Part shown: in pieces, positions 52,253 to 61,422 of the stretch
How the letters are laid out: the number at the start of each line of letters is the position of its first letter
Numbering within the stretch: the first letter of the stretch is position 1
NCBI GenBank assembly: GCA_014763545.1
Contig: JACXVD010000004.1
Span: 1 to 64,000, forward strand
Length of the DNA: 64,000 nt
Direction: 5' to 3'
From: Sphingomonadales bacterium
Lineage (GTDB): Bacteria; Pseudomonadota; Alphaproteobacteria; Sphingomonadales; Sphingomonadaceae
The notes under the pieces: model-generated
Databases searched by the model: none
What the model saw: the letters and a program-made list of their open reading frames with translations, nothing else
What the model was told of the DNA's origin: nothing
Made by a program: the position numbers and the translations under genes

Positions 52253-52279
52253 AGGGCCGGAAGCAGTGCCTCCGGCCCT
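52253..52279. terminator. Hairpin between the epimerase and OmpA-like genes
   Basis: AGGGCCGGA (52253-52261) pairs with TCCGGCCCT (52271-52279) around a 9-nt loop. There is no T-tract on either strand, but it sits between two convergent stop codons and probably terminates both. Confidence 0.5.
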
Positions 52280-52290
52280 CCTGCCCTGCA

Positions 52291-53172
52291 TTACATCCCG
52301 TCGACGCTCTTGCTGACGAGGATATTCACCGAAACGCGGCGGTTCTGCGCCTTGCCTGCGGCGGTCGAATTGTCCGCCAGCGGATCGGCTTCGGCCATGC
52401 CGGTCGGCGTCAGCATGCGCCAGGGCTTCCACCCGCAACGCTGCTGGAGGAAATTGACCACCTTGCCGGCGCGCTTTTCGCTCAGCACCTGGTTGTAATC
52501 CTCGCTGCCGACGGAATCGGTGTAACCCACCACCAGCAGCAGCGCATTGTCGGTCGCGTCGGCCTGCTGGGCCGCAGCGCACAGCTGCGATTCGGCCGAC
52601 GGCGAGAGGTTCCACTTGCCGGTGTCGAAATAGACGTTGGTCGTGCCCTTGATATTGTATTTGTCGATATCGCCCAGCCGGCCGCGCAGTGCCTCGGTCG
52701 CGGCGGTCTGTTCCTCGAAGCCCTGTGCCGTCCCGGTGCGGATCATGCTCGCGGTTTTGAGATCCTTGCTCTTCAGGTCGATCCGGCTGGCCACCAGCCC
52801 GCCGCCCCATTGCACGGTTTCGACCGTGACCGGCAGGCCATTGAGCAGCGAATCCGAACCCAGCTTGTCACGGTTGAGACCGAGGAAACCCCCGCTCGCC
52901 TTGATCTCGGTCGCTTCGCTGATGCCGATCACGGCATTGCTGCCGTCCACCGTGGTCACCTGCATCTTGTCGCCGCTGCGGCGCGAGATGAAGCCGGCGA
53001 CTTCGGGGCCTTCGGGCATGCCCGACAAATCGGCGGGAATAGTGCCGTTGACGGTGACCATCACATTGGCATCCTGCGGCGAAAGTTCCTGCGCAGACAG
53101 GCCACCGGTGGCGGGCATCGCCAGCGAAGCAAGCAGGAGACTGGCCCCTGCGCGATTTGAAATAATGCTCAT
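52291..53172 (-). CDS. OmpA-family outer-membrane protein
   Basis: The 293-residue protein has a signal peptide ending GLSA|Q (about residue 27). A beta-rich N-terminal part resembling DUF5666 follows (VNGTIPADLSGMPEGPEVAG; VSRIDLKSKDL), then a linker and a C-terminal OmpA domain (VYFDTGKWNLSPSAESQL; VVGYTDSVGSEDYNQVLSEKRA; NRRVSVNILV) that binds peptidoglycan. The start at 53172 has a strong AAGGAG 8 nt upstream. Two cysteines in the OmpA domain (QLCAAA, QRCGW) could be bonded. Confidence 0.85.
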   Translation of the reverse strand: MSIISNRAGASLLLASLAMPATGGLSAQELSPQDANVMVTVNGTIPADLSGMPEGPEVAGFISRRSGDKMQVTTVDGSNAVIGISEATEIKASGGFLGLNRDKLGSDSLLNGLPVTVETVQWGGGLVASRIDLKSKDLKTASMIRTGTAQGFEEQTAATEALRGRLGDIDKYNIKGTTNVYFDTGKWNLSPSAESQLCAAAQQADATDNALLLVVGYTDSVGSEDYNQVLSEKRAGKVVNFLQQRCGWKPWRMLTPTGMAEADPLADNSTAAGKAQNRRVSVNILVSKSVDGM

Positions 53173-53508
53173 AACCCTACTCCTTTGCACCGCACCGGTC
53201 CCGACATGACCTGCGGAGCGACCTCCGACAAGCCTGCCAGGGCGACCTGCGCGGCGCCCGAATTGCCCCCTTTTTCGTTGTAACCGTCATGTGCAGCGGT
53301 TCCGCACACGCGCATCCCGGTGTTGATCGCCGCCTTGCTGGCAGATGAACGCGCCCTTCTGGCGCCGTTTGCCGAGGGTGGCTCGGGCGCGTGCTGCGAC
53401 GAACCGAGCGCGGCGGGATTGGCGTGTCTGCCGCAGCATTGCGTCGCGCAGGGGGAAAAACCGCCGCGCTTGCTTGCCCCGGCTGCCACTCTCGGGAATC
53501 ACTGGCGC
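53173..53508. other. Divergent intergenic region ompA-like / dcd
   Basis: The 336-bp gap must hold the promoters of both flanking genes. I see no convincing RNA gene, hairpin or -10/-35 pair. A 106-codon open frame runs through it on the minus strand but has no Shine-Dalgarno sequence or recognisable protein. Confidence 0.4.
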
Positions 53509-54063
53509 ATGGCGATTCTTTCCGACAAGTGGATCCGTAGCAAGGCGCTCGAACAGGGCATGATCGAACCCTTCGTCGAGGGCCAGCGGCGCGACGGGGT
53601 GATTTCCTACGGCCTGTCGAGCTATGGCTATGACGCGCGCGTCGCGCCGGAATTCAAGATCTTCACCAATGTCGATTCCGCCGTGGTCGATCCCAAGGAT
53701 TTCGCCTCGAACAGTTTCGTCGACCGCGAAACCGATGTCTGCGTGATTCCGCCCAACAGCTTTGCCCTCGCCCGGACGGTCGAATATTTCCGCGTGCCGG
53801 AAGACGTGCTGGTGATCTGCCTTGGCAAGAGCACCTATGCGCGCTGCGGGATCATCGTGAACGTCACCCCGCTGGAGCCGGGCTGGGAAGGCCATGTTAC
53901 GCTGGAATTCTCCAACACCACCCCGCTGCCTGCCAAGATCTACGCCAATGAAGGCGCGTGCCAGTTCCTGTTCCTGCAGGGCAACGAACGCTGCGAAACC
54001 AGCTACAAGGACCGGGCGGGCAAATATATGGGCCAGCGCGGCGTGACCCTGCCCAAGCTCTGA
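53509..54063 (+). CDS. dcd: dCTP deaminase
   Basis: The 184-residue protein begins [13 protein letters not shown] and carries [52 protein letters not shown] and QRGVTLPKL at the end. It deaminates dCTP to dUTP for thymidylate synthesis. The length and motifs are the family norm. The start at 53509 follows from the conserved sequence; a longer frame starts at 53320 but is not conserved. Confidence 0.96.
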   Translation: MAILSDKWIRSKALEQGMIEPFVEGQRRDGVISYGLSSYGYDARVAPEFKIFTNVDSAVVDPKDFASNSFVDRETDVCVIPPNSFALARTVEYFRVPEDVLVICLGKSTYARCGIIVNVTPLEPGWEGHVTLEFSNTTPLPAKIYANEGACQFLFLQGNERCETSYKDRAGKYMGQRGVTLPKL

Positions 54064-54167
54064 ACACCCCCGGGCCTTTGAAAACCCAAGGGCCAACGCA
54101 GGGCGCCGTAACGGCTTTGACTTGAAGCCGGGGCGCGCGCATCTCTCGCGAACCGAGGAGAGATGCG

Positions 54168-55340
54168 ATGACCGATAAACCCCGCCCGTTCGACATTGTC
54201 GTTTATGGCACCACCGGCTTCACCGGACGACTGGTCGCCGAATATCTCGCCGCGACCTATGGCAATGCGGGCCACCCGCGCTGGGCGATGGCCGGGCGTA
54301 GCGAAGCCAAGCTGGCCGAAGTGCGCGACGAAATCGACGCGCCCGAGAATACGCCGCTGATCGTTGCCAATGCCGACGACCCGGCAAGCCTGCAGGCGCT
54401 GGCGCAAAGTACGCAGGTGGTGATTTCGACCGTCGGCCCCTACCAGCTTTATGGCACCGGCCTGGTCGAAGCCTGCGTGGCAGCGGGCACCGCCTATGCC
54501 GATTTGTGCGGCGAACCGCTGTGGATGCGCGACATGATCGACGCGCATGAGGCTGCCGCACGGGCCAGCGGCGCGCGGATCTGCTTTTCCTGCGGGTTCG
54601 ATTCGATCCCCTTCGACCTCGGCGTCGCGTTCCTGCAGCGCGAAGCGATTGCGCGCCACGGCAAGCCTGCGCCGCGGGTGAAGGGCCGCGTGCGGGCGAT
54701 GCAGGGCGGCGCATCGGGCGGGACCATGGCCAGCCTTGGCGCGACGCTGAAGGCGGTGGCCAAGAAACCTTCGCTCGCGCTGCTGCTGCGCTCGAGCTTC
54801 GCCCTCACCCCCGGCTTCGACGGACCGTCACAGCCCTCGGGCCTGGTCCCCGAATATGACCGCGCCACCGGCACCTGGACCGCGCCGTTCGTGATGGCGC
54901 CGATCAACACCAAGAATGTCCATCGCACCAATTTCCTGCTCGACCATGCCTGGGGCAAGGATTTCACCTATGACGAGATGGTGATGACCACGCCGGGCGA
55001 AGCGGGCAAGGCGATGGCCGAAGCGCTCGCCAAGGCCAGCCCGCTGGGTGAGAGGAAGCTCAAGCCCGGCGAAGGGCCGAGCCGCGAAGAACGCGAGGCC
55101 GGGTTCTATGACATCCTGTTCATCGGCGAATATCCCGACGGCACCACGATCCGCGCGAGCGTCAAGGGCGATCGCGATCCGGGATATGGTTCGACCAGCA
55201 AGATGATCGCCGAAACCGCGATGGCCCTGCTGGACGCAAGGCACGAGGGCGGCATCTGGACGCCGGGCGCGCTGCTGGGCGAGGCGTTGCAGCAGCGCCT
55301 GGAACAGCACGCCGGGCTGAGCTTCGCGCTCGAACCCTGA
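54168..55340 (+). CDS. Saccharopine-dehydrogenase-like / trans-acting enoyl reductase family protein
   Basis: The 390-residue protein starts with a Rossmann motif VVYGTTGFTGRLVAEYLA and has ISTVGPYQLYGTGLVEACV and ADLCGEPLWMRDMID. Mycobacterial relatives reduce enoyl intermediates in lipid synthesis and eukaryotic ones are saccharopine-dehydrogenase-like; the substrate here is unknown. It lies 104 bp after dcd. The long C-terminal domain (residues 150-390) is typical. Confidence 0.85.
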   Translation: MTDKPRPFDIVVYGTTGFTGRLVAEYLAATYGNAGHPRWAMAGRSEAKLAEVRDEIDAPENTPLIVANADDPASLQALAQSTQVVISTVGPYQLYGTGLVEACVAAGTAYADLCGEPLWMRDMIDAHEAAARASGARICFSCGFDSIPFDLGVAFLQREAIARHGKPAPRVKGRVRAMQGGASGGTMASLGATLKAVAKKPSLALLLRSSFALTPGFDGPSQPSGLVPEYDRATGTWTAPFVMAPINTKNVHRTNFLLDHAWGKDFTYDEMVMTTPGEAGKAMAEALAKASPLGERKLKPGEGPSREEREAGFYDILFIGEYPDGTTIRASVKGDRDPGYGSTSKMIAETAMALLDARHEGGIWTPGALLGEALQQRLEQHAGLSFALEP

Positions 55341-55360
55341 CGCGCTGCCCAGCGCTACAA

Positions 55361-57523
55361 TCAGAAGCTCAGCTGCGCGCTCACCCGCAGGTCGCGGCCG
55401 GACAGCGGCGCATAATCCTTGAGGTAGGACGCGTGCCGTCGGGCATCGACGTTGAAGATGTTGTTGGCCGAGAGCACGAAGCTGACCGGCGAGCCATGGC
55501 CCCAGGGGCGAATGGTCGCTTCGGCATTGACCAGCGTGAAGCCGGCAGTCGGCGTTTCGAAGGCCGCAACCCGATCCTGCTTCGAAGTCCATTCGACTTC
55601 ACCCCGCAGGTCGAGCGTGGGGCTCTTGTAGCTCAGCCCGCCCAGCAGGCGCAGCGGCGGAATGCGCGGCACCGCGCCGATGCCGACGATCGTGGCGTGG
55701 GTGTAGTCGCCCAGCCCGTCCACCGCGACGACGCCCGATCCCGCTTCGAACAAGTCGAGCGAACCCTGCACTTCGAAGCCATAGAACCGCGCATCGGCCT
55801 GCGCCGACTGATAGACCGGCAGGCCGTCTTCGATGTCGCCCGTCTGCGCGTCGTAGATGAAGTCGGAAAACCACGTGTGATAGGCCGACGCTTCGAACGT
55901 GTAGCCCGGCCCCGAGCCATGCGTGACCAGCTCGATGCTCTTCGCCTTCTCGGTGGTGAAGTTCGGATTGCCGATTTCGAACGCCTCGGTCCCTGCGTGC
56001 GGGCCGTTGGCGAACAACTCCTCCGCTGCCGGGGCACGTTCGGTGCGCGACAGGTTCAGGCCGATGTTCCAGCGCGAATCGAAGCGATACAGCCCGCCGA
56101 GCGAGCCGGACAGCGTGCTGAAGCTGCGGCTGCCGTTGAAGAACTGCGCCTGGTCGGGCAGCGGCAAGGCATCGACGGAGGTGTGTTCGTACCGCGCCCC
56201 GGCTTCGAATTTGAACGGGCCGACGTCGGCCTGCTGCACCGTGAACAGGCCCACCTGCGCAGTGCTGTTCTTGGGCAGGAATGCCTCGTCGCCGACCACG
56301 TTGAAATCGCGCACGAAGAACTGTCCGCCGAACGCGCCGGACCATGCGCCGCGCTTCGCCTGGGTCAGCTCCAGCCGCCCTTCCTGCCCCTTGGTGTAGA
56401 AAGCGGTGCCGATGCCGCCATCGGGCTCCAGCTCGAAGTGGCGATAATTGGCATAGCCATAGCGGAAAGCGATCTTGTCGAGGAAGCCGCCCTGCGGATC
56501 CACTTCCGCCCGCGCATCGATGCGGTTCTGCACCAGGCTGAGCCGGGGGGCTTCCTGATCCTGGTCCGGCTGGGTGGCATAGCGGATCGGCACGCCATAA
56601 AGGCTGTCGTAATGGCTGTAGGACAGGCCGAGGCTGCCGTTGTCGGTGATATAGCCAACGCCCGCGCCGACGGTCCACGTCTTGCTGGCGGTGTTGGGCA
56701 GCGTGCCCTTGATCGCCGCGTTCTCCGCGAATTGCGGATCGCTCGTCTGGTCGAAGCTGTCGAGCGCCTCCTGGCGCAGCGCCGGGGTCAGCGCATAGCC
56801 GCCGATCTTGAGATCGTCGGTCTTGAGGTAGCTGCCATCGGCGTGAACCACCCATTTGTCCGTCAGCGGCACGTCGATCGCGGCCGAGGCGGAGCGTTCC
56901 TGCGCCGCCGAGCCATAGCCGAAGATCGCCGCGACATGCACCGGTTCGTCGGGCACGTTGACCGGGATGCGGCGGTCGATGACGTTCACGACGCCGCCGA
57001 TGGCGGACGAACCGTAGAGCAGCGACTGCGGGCCGCGCAGCACTTCGATGCGTTCGGCCAGCAGCGGATTGACCACGGCAGCATGGTCGACCGAAGTGTT
57101 CGACACGTCGATCGAACCAATCCCGTCGGTCAGCAGCTTGACCCGTTCGCCCTGCAGCCCGCGCAGCACGGGGCGCGAGGCGCTCGGGCCGAAGGAGGTC
57201 GCCGAAACACCCGGCACATGGTCCAGCGTCTCGCCGATCGACGGGCGCACGGCCTGCGCCAGCTCGGTGCTGGCCAGCACGCCCACGCCCGAAAGCGCAT
57301 CCTGCCGCGCCGTCGGCAGGATGCCGGTGACGACGATCTGGCTGTCGGGACCGGCCTGGCGGTCATGGTAGTCGTCGCTGCCGGGCGTATCGGCGGGACT
57401 GGCAGACGCATCGGTATCTTCGCCCTGCGGGGAAGTTTGCGCCTGCGCCGGAACGGCAAGCACGAGTGCGGCGGTGGCGAAAAGGGCGACCCGGAGCGAT
57501 GCCGTCGATTTATGATATGTCAT
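55361..57523 (-). CDS. znuD: ZnuD-like TonB-dependent receptor (zinc uptake)
   Basis: The 720-residue protein has a signal peptide (VPAQA|QT). A plug with ASRPVLRGLQGERVKLLTDGIGSIDVSNTSVDHA, LLAERIEVLRGPQSLLYGSSAIGGVVNV and a barrel with ERAPAAEELFANGPHAGTEAFEIGNPNFTTEKA follow, wording very close to neisserial ZnuD. His-rich loops (DDYHDRQ) could hold metal. It most likely brings in zinc or a zinc chelate. The start ATG lies inside an imperfect TGTTAT...ATATCA palindrome. The gene converges on the saccharopine-dehydrogenase-like gene. Confidence 0.85.
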   Translation of the reverse strand: MTYHKSTASLRVALFATAALVLAVPAQAQTSPQGEDTDASASPADTPGSDDYHDRQAGPDSQIVVTGILPTARQDALSGVGVLASTELAQAVRPSIGETLDHVPGVSATSFGPSASRPVLRGLQGERVKLLTDGIGSIDVSNTSVDHAAVVNPLLAERIEVLRGPQSLLYGSSAIGGVVNVIDRRIPVNVPDEPVHVAAIFGYGSAAQERSASAAIDVPLTDKWVVHADGSYLKTDDLKIGGYALTPALRQEALDSFDQTSDPQFAENAAIKGTLPNTASKTWTVGAGVGYITDNGSLGLSYSHYDSLYGVPIRYATQPDQDQEAPRLSLVQNRIDARAEVDPQGGFLDKIAFRYGYANYRHFELEPDGGIGTAFYTKGQEGRLELTQAKRGAWSGAFGGQFFVRDFNVVGDEAFLPKNSTAQVGLFTVQQADVGPFKFEAGARYEHTSVDALPLPDQAQFFNGSRSFSTLSGSLGGLYRFDSRWNIGLNLSRTERAPAAEELFANGPHAGTEAFEIGNPNFTTEKAKSIELVTHGSGPGYTFEASAYHTWFSDFIYDAQTGDIEDGLPVYQSAQADARFYGFEVQGSLDLFEAGSGVVAVDGLGDYTHATIVGIGAVPRIPPLRLLGGLSYKSPTLDLRGEVEWTSKQDRVAAFETPTAGFTLVNAEATIRPWGHGSPVSFVLSANNIFNVDARRHASYLKDYAPLSGRDLRVSAQLSF

Positions 57524-57527
57524 AACA
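57513..57527 (-). promoter_or_regulatory. Zur-box-like palindrome over the znuD start codon
   Basis: TGTTAT-gac-ATATCA on the minus strand differs at one position from a perfect dyad, and overlaps the ATG (57521-57523). Zur operators commonly read TGTTATA-N-TATAACA. The position would let Zur block initiation. The match is imperfect. Confidence 0.35.
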
Positions 57528-57689
57528 TTGGGCAGCTAATGATCCGCCTTGGCCCACGCAAGCGAAAATTCCGCAAGTGCGAAGAATTTTGCGCCGCGCG
57601 CGACGAGCCGAGTGTTTCGGAGAGCCGAGTGGAGCGCATCCGTTCCCGGGGGGGTGTACGAAGGCAGGCCGAATCCGGTCAGTGCAAAG

Positions 57690-58109
57690 TCACGTTAGCC
57701 GATCCGGCACTTCGCGAAGCAGCGTAGCAAGCTCGCGCCGCGAGGAAAGGCCGGTGGCCCGCAGGACATGCGACAGGTGATTGCGCACCGTCAGGTGCGA
57801 AATGCCGAGTTCGCGGCCGATATCCTTGTTCGAAAGCCCGCGGGCTACCGCCAAGGCAATCTCCCACTGCCGCTCGGTCACAAGGTTGCGCAATGGGCCG
57901 GCCTGCCGGCTATCGCACAGCCCCATGCCGATGAGGTCAGTCTCGCTCATCATCGGGTCCAGTTCGATACAGCTGCACGCCAGTTCCCTGATTTGGGCAA
58001 TCGCGTCCGCATCGTCGGCCATCACCACGAACAGGCGCGACTTCCGTGCGGCCCGCCCCCTGTTCGAGCAGGCCGCGACCTTGGCCACCGGCTTGGCAAA
58101 GTGCTGCAT
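57690..58109 (-). CDS. LuxR-family transcriptional regulator
   Basis: The 139-residue protein ends in a GerE/LuxR HTH (TERQWEIALAVARGLSNKDIGRELGISHLTVRNHLSHVLRATGLSSRREL), beginning near residue 77. The N-terminal 70 residues (MQHFAKPVAKV, then a DDADAIAQIRELACSC part) are too short for a receiver or autoinducer domain. It follows the DUF4386 gene by 7 nt, so the two form an operon. Confidence 0.8.
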   Translation of the reverse strand: MQHFAKPVAKVAACSNRGRAARKSRLFVVMADDADAIAQIRELACSCIELDPMMSETDLIGMGLCDSRQAGPLRNLVTERQWEIALAVARGLSNKDIGRELGISHLTVRNHLSHVLRATGLSSRRELATLLREVPDRLT

Positions 58110-58116
58110 CGCGCCG

Positions 58117-58800
58117 CTACGCCTCACCCTTGCCAACGCCAGCGCGCATGCCGAACACCATCAGCCACAGCGCCAGGGCCAGTTCGCCCAGCAAGGTCGG
58201 CAGGGTGAAATAGTCCGGCAGCTGCACCGCCCATTGCGGCGCGCCGAGCCAGGCGAGGCTGTTGACGAGGTTGCACGCCCCCGCCGCAGCAACCAGCAGG
58301 GCGACGATCGCGGGCATCAGGCGGCCGGACCAGATCAGCCAGCCCAGCAGCAGACAATAGACCCCGAAGAAGACGAGGCTGATCTTGTAGCCATCCCCAT
58401 GGAGCCGGATCAGCAGATAGACGGTTTCGGCGAGCGAGGGGGAAGCCAGCGCCGGGTCGCTGAGCCGCAGGATCATCGCCAGGACGATGGTCGCGCACGC
58501 CAGCACCGCAATCCCGATCAGGCTGAAGGCGGCGGCGATCGCGGACAGCCCCGGGGAGGCGCGGCGAAACAGCCGGAACAGGAGCACGGTCACCACCACA
58601 TAGCAGGCCAGCATCGCCAGATCGGCCAGCAGGCCGAGCCGGAAGGTGGTTTCGGCCTGGAATACGGCGCCTGCGGTGGCGGCAGCATCGCCGCGCACGA
58701 ACAGCGCCCCGCGCGCGATGACTTCGGCATAGACCCCGAAGGCGATCGTCGCGAGATAGGTCAGCCCGGCAAGCCGCGCCTCGCCAGAACGCCGCTTCAC
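58117..58800 (-). CDS. DUF4386 membrane protein
   Basis: The 227-residue protein has six membrane segments and family motifs RLAGLTYLATIAFGVYAEV, SPSLAETVYLLIRLHGDGYKISLVFFGVYCLLLGWLI and ALWLMVFG. The function is unknown. The start at GTG 58800 has GGAAG about 10 nt upstream and begins VKRRSGEARLAG; earlier starts add 69 unlike residues. It pairs with a LuxR-type regulator. Confidence 0.78.
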   Translation of the reverse strand: MKRRSGEARLAGLTYLATIAFGVYAEVIARGALFVRGDAAATAGAVFQAETTFRLGLLADLAMLACYVVVTVLLFRLFRRASPGLSAIAAAFSLIGIAVLACATIVLAMILRLSDPALASPSLAETVYLLIRLHGDGYKISLVFFGVYCLLLGWLIWSGRLMPAIVALLVAAAGACNLVNSLAWLGAPQWAVQLPDYFTLPTLLGELALALWLMVFGMRAGVGKGEA

Positions 58801-59027
58801 CGCAATATACTTCCGGCACCGGACAGGCCGAGGATCGGGAGGGGGAAATTTTCGAGCGTAACCATCGAATGATGCCTCATGTCGCGAGCGCTGCCGGGCT
58901 GCGGTTTCCGGCAGTCGGTTGATCGGTTGATCTGATGCGGTGATCGATGGCAGTCTTGACAGGCGCGGTCCGGTCGATTTGGAAATCGGCGATAGTTTTT
59001 TCGGCATGTTTGCGAGGCAAATTCGTC

Positions 59028-60014
59028 ATGGGGTCGATTGTGCAGCTCGGCGCGAGCCCGGGGGATTCCGGCCCGGCCAAGGGCGATCCGGTCGCGCTCT
59101 ATGGCGCGGCCTTCGTCTGTGCCTCGCTCGCATTCTGTCTCAACTCGCTGCTTGCCTCGCGCCTGGGTGCGGTCGGCAGTCTGCTGGCGGTAATCGGAAA
59201 CGCGACCTGCGGCTGGTCATGGCTGGCGACGCGTGCGCTGTTCCGGCGCGAGGAAGGGCGCCATGCCCTGTGGCCGCTCGGCGCCGTCCTGCTGGTCATG
59301 GCCGCATCTGCCGCCGGTTCCTTCGTGTCGATGGACGACATGCCGCGGCGGATGCTCGACAATCTGGCGAGCCTGGGCAGTTCGGCGATGCTGCTGCTCG
59401 CGGTGGCCGAACCGCTGCTCGACCTGAAGGCGCAGACCGATCCGGCAGAACGGCAATTCCGCATCATCTATGCTGCGGCCTATCTGGCGATCCTGGGTAT
59501 CGGAGTGCTGGCGGTCGATGGCGCGCCGCCTGAATCGATCGCGGCGCGGTTGAGCCTGCCGGTCAAGGTGGCCTGCGTCTTCATCGCCATCGGCGGATAC
59601 GGCCTGGCGCTGAGCCACCGCAAGCAGCATCCGCTGCAAGCGCGCGCCAACAAACCGTCGCGCAAACCGGCCGCCGCCGATTTCGCGCTGGGTGAGCAAG
59701 TCACCCGGCTCCTGTGCGAAAACCAGCTCTACACCGAAGCGGACTTGCGCGTGGCCGATCTGGCGAAGCTGACCGGAGAACCCGAATACAAGGTCACCCA
59801 GTGCATCACCGGGGCACTCGGCTTTGCCAATTTCAACCAGATGGTGAACAGCTATCGCATCGCCGAGGCCAAGCGGCGACTGCGCGATCCGGACCATGCG
59901 CACCTGCCGATCCTGACGATTGCGCTGGACTGCGGCTTTGGTTCGATCGGGCCGTTCAACCGGGCGTTCAAGGCCGATACCGGCATGACGCCCCAGATCT
60001 ATCGCCGACAGTAA
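59028..60014 (+). CDS. AraC-family regulator with an N-terminal membrane domain
   Basis: The 328-residue protein has about six hydrophobic helices in residues 20-215. A linker (NKPSRKPAAADFALGEQ) and a C-terminal AraC HTH follow (about 245-328: LRVADLAKLTGEPEYKVTQCI; LPILTIALDCGFGSIGPFNRAFKADTGMTPQIYRR). Such proteins are read as membrane-bound sensors that bind DNA directly. It is the only regulator with a clear DNA-binding domain beside the cluster of exported proteins that follows. The start at 59028 has GAGG about 10 nt upstream. Confidence 0.82.
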   Translation: MGSIVQLGASPGDSGPAKGDPVALYGAAFVCASLAFCLNSLLASRLGAVGSLLAVIGNATCGWSWLATRALFRREEGRHALWPLGAVLLVMAASAAGSFVSMDDMPRRMLDNLASLGSSAMLLLAVAEPLLDLKAQTDPAERQFRIIYAAAYLAILGIGVLAVDGAPPESIAARLSLPVKVACVFIAIGGYGLALSHRKQHPLQARANKPSRKPAAADFALGEQVTRLLCENQLYTEADLRVADLAKLTGEPEYKVTQCITGALGFANFNQMVNSYRIAEAKRRLRDPDHAHLPILTIALDCGFGSIGPFNRAFKADTGMTPQIYRRQ

Positions 60015-60043
60015 TCCTGCGGCTAGAGCAATGGCGGATCGGC

Positions 60044-60550
60044 CTAGATAGCGGGCAGCGTCGAGACCGAAACCGATTCCGCACGGCCATGCCGGAACCA
60101 GACATAGACCGTGTAGGACTTGTTCCTGCCGCACCCGACATCGTCGGACTGCAAATATCCCGCATCGGCATCTTCGGAATCGGTCCAGTAACGGGTGGTC
60201 AGCTTGGTGCTGCGCCAGATCTTGCGCGCGGCGCTTTCCTGCGCCTCGCCGCGAACGATGCCGAAGGGGCCAGGGCTGCGCGCACCGGCGCGCAGTTTCA
60301 CCACCTTGTCGATCACCACGCCATTTTCGATCAGATAGTCGATCTGCCGCCCCTGGCTGGTTATCGAGAAGCGGCATTCACCCTTGAGCGGGTTGCGGGC
60401 GCTGCACTCTCCGGGCCGGTAATTGCGCGGCATCGCTTTCAGCGTCGAACAGATCGCCAGCCCGCCGAAATCGCTGGCGGGCGCAGCCATCGCCGGCCCC
60501 GCAAACAGCGAGATGATGATTCCGGCCGTCACGGCCCGCACAGGCTTCAT
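60044..60550 (-). CDS. Exported protein, unknown
   Basis: The 168-residue protein has a signal peptide (MKPVRAVTAGIIISLFAGPAMA) and five cysteines in the mature part (LAICST, GECSARN, GECRFS, VGCGRN). A YTVYVWFRHGRAESVSVST strand ends it. I recognise no family. About 94 bp upstream of the ATG lies a GTACTGGTAC palindrome, with a -10-like TAATCC (60610-60605) 33 nt downstream of it. Confidence 0.65.
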   Translation of the reverse strand: MKPVRAVTAGIIISLFAGPAMAAPASDFGGLAICSTLKAMPRNYRPGECSARNPLKGECRFSITSQGRQIDYLIENGVVIDKVVKLRAGARSPGPFGIVRGEAQESAARKIWRSTKLTTRYWTDSEDADAGYLQSDDVGCGRNKSYTVYVWFRHGRAESVSVSTLPAI

Positions 60551-60643
60551 TGTTCAAACTCCGATCCGGGCGCGCCGATGACAATGCCCGCGTTCTTGCC
60601 CCGGGGATTAGGGCAAGGGCACCGGGAAAACACATCCGCCGGG

Positions 60644-60653
60644 GTACTGGTAC
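60644..60653. promoter_or_regulatory. GTACTGGTAC palindrome upstream of the 60044-60550 gene
   Basis: This imperfect 10-bp dyad lies 33 nt upstream of TAATCC (60610-60605) on the minus strand. That would place it near -50 relative to a start site around 60597, a class-I activator position. The gene start is 94 bp further. Confidence 0.5.
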
Positions 60654-60719
60654 GCCTGCGCGCAACGATCCGCCATCTTGCCGCGACATGCGACGTCACC
60701 GGCGCAGGGGAGGCGCGGT

Positions 60720-60729
60720 GTACCGGTAT
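60720..60729. promoter_or_regulatory. Second GTACCGGTAT palindrome in the same gap
   Basis: This 10-bp near-palindrome lies 76 bp from the first. No -10-like hexamer sits at the 33-nt spacing. It could be an accessory site for the 60044-60550 gene. Confidence 0.4.
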
Positions 60730-60907
60730 CGCGCGCCTGTCGCGCAGTGTGCGGCGAAGGTGTTAGCCCTTGGCCGACCAGCCGGGAACGATATGCCTTC
60801 GGGTCGCGAAGGAGGCACGGCGTGGAGGGCGGCACGATGCAGTGCCTCCCCACGCCTGCCATGCTCCGATGATACCAGCTTGCGCGGGATCACCGCGCGG
60901 ACAGCCC

Positions 60908-61360
60908 CTATTGCTTGGCGTCAGACGCCGCAGGCATGGGTTCGTAGCTTTCGCTGGTAAAGCCGCTCGACTGCTGGGCGATCAATCTCCGGCCACGGCA
61001 TTCATAGGTGTGCGCTTCCCACGTCGCGCGATATTCGATTTGCCCGAGGTCCGGGCGCGGCCAGCCGTTCACATACCAGATGCGGGCTGCATATCGCGCA
61101 CGGCCACGGCCGAGATCTTCGACGCCTGCGCTGATCGGTTCGATACTGACGGTTTGCCGACTGCCATCTTCCGCCAGCGTTTCAGGCTTGGCCATCTGCG
61201 CGTCCTCGGCCGCCCGATCGCGCAGATAGGCCGCGCAGGCGCTGGCGCTCGCCATCTCTTCCTCGCGCGGCGGCATCGACACGGTCCCGCTTGCACTCGC
61301 CAGCGACGGAGACAGCAGGAGCGCGGCACAGAGGGGTGGGAACAGCCAATTCACGCGCAC
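60908..61360 (-). CDS. Exported protein, unknown
   Basis: The 150-residue protein has a signal peptide (LCAALLLSPSLASA). A mature domain with SACAAYLRDRAAEDAQ, RYAARIWYVNGWPRPDLGQIEYRATWEAHTYECRG and SYEPMPA follows. The two cysteines may pair. The start is GTG 61360, or the in-frame GTG 61354, which has GGGAG 9 nt upstream. I recognise no family. A perfect GTACCGGTAC palindrome lies 65 bp upstream. Confidence 0.6.
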   Translation of the reverse strand: MRVNWLFPPLCAALLLSPSLASASGTVSMPPREEEMASASACAAYLRDRAAEDAQMAKPETLAEDGSRQTVSIEPISAGVEDLGRGRARYAARIWYVNGWPRPDLGQIEYRATWEAHTYECRGRRLIAQQSSGFTSESYEPMPAASDAKQ

Positions 61361-61422
61361 GGACTCCCAGCATTTTCGTCATGGCATGCTAGCCCCCGCA
61401 CCGCGCCATGTCGCACCGGCTG

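Larger units (their letters stand above)
60551..60907. other. 357-bp gene-poor stretch with two palindromes
   Basis: The stretch holds two GTACYGGTAY palindromes (60644-60653, 60720-60729), a -10-like TAATCC, and no convincing gene. An 84-codon open frame on the minus strand (60608-60862) is cysteine-containing at its end but has no start signal that I trust. Confidence 0.55.

Noticed and set aside
53169-53489. 106-codon minus-strand frame in the ompA/dcd gap
   Set aside because: No ribosome-binding site and no family; it covers the likely promoter region of both flanking genes.
60608-60862. 84-codon minus-strand frame ending in a Cys-rich tail
   Set aside because: There is no Shine-Dalgarno sequence, no signal peptide at the start, Arg/Pro-rich low-complexity composition, and it covers both palindromes. 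At most it is a gene remnant.
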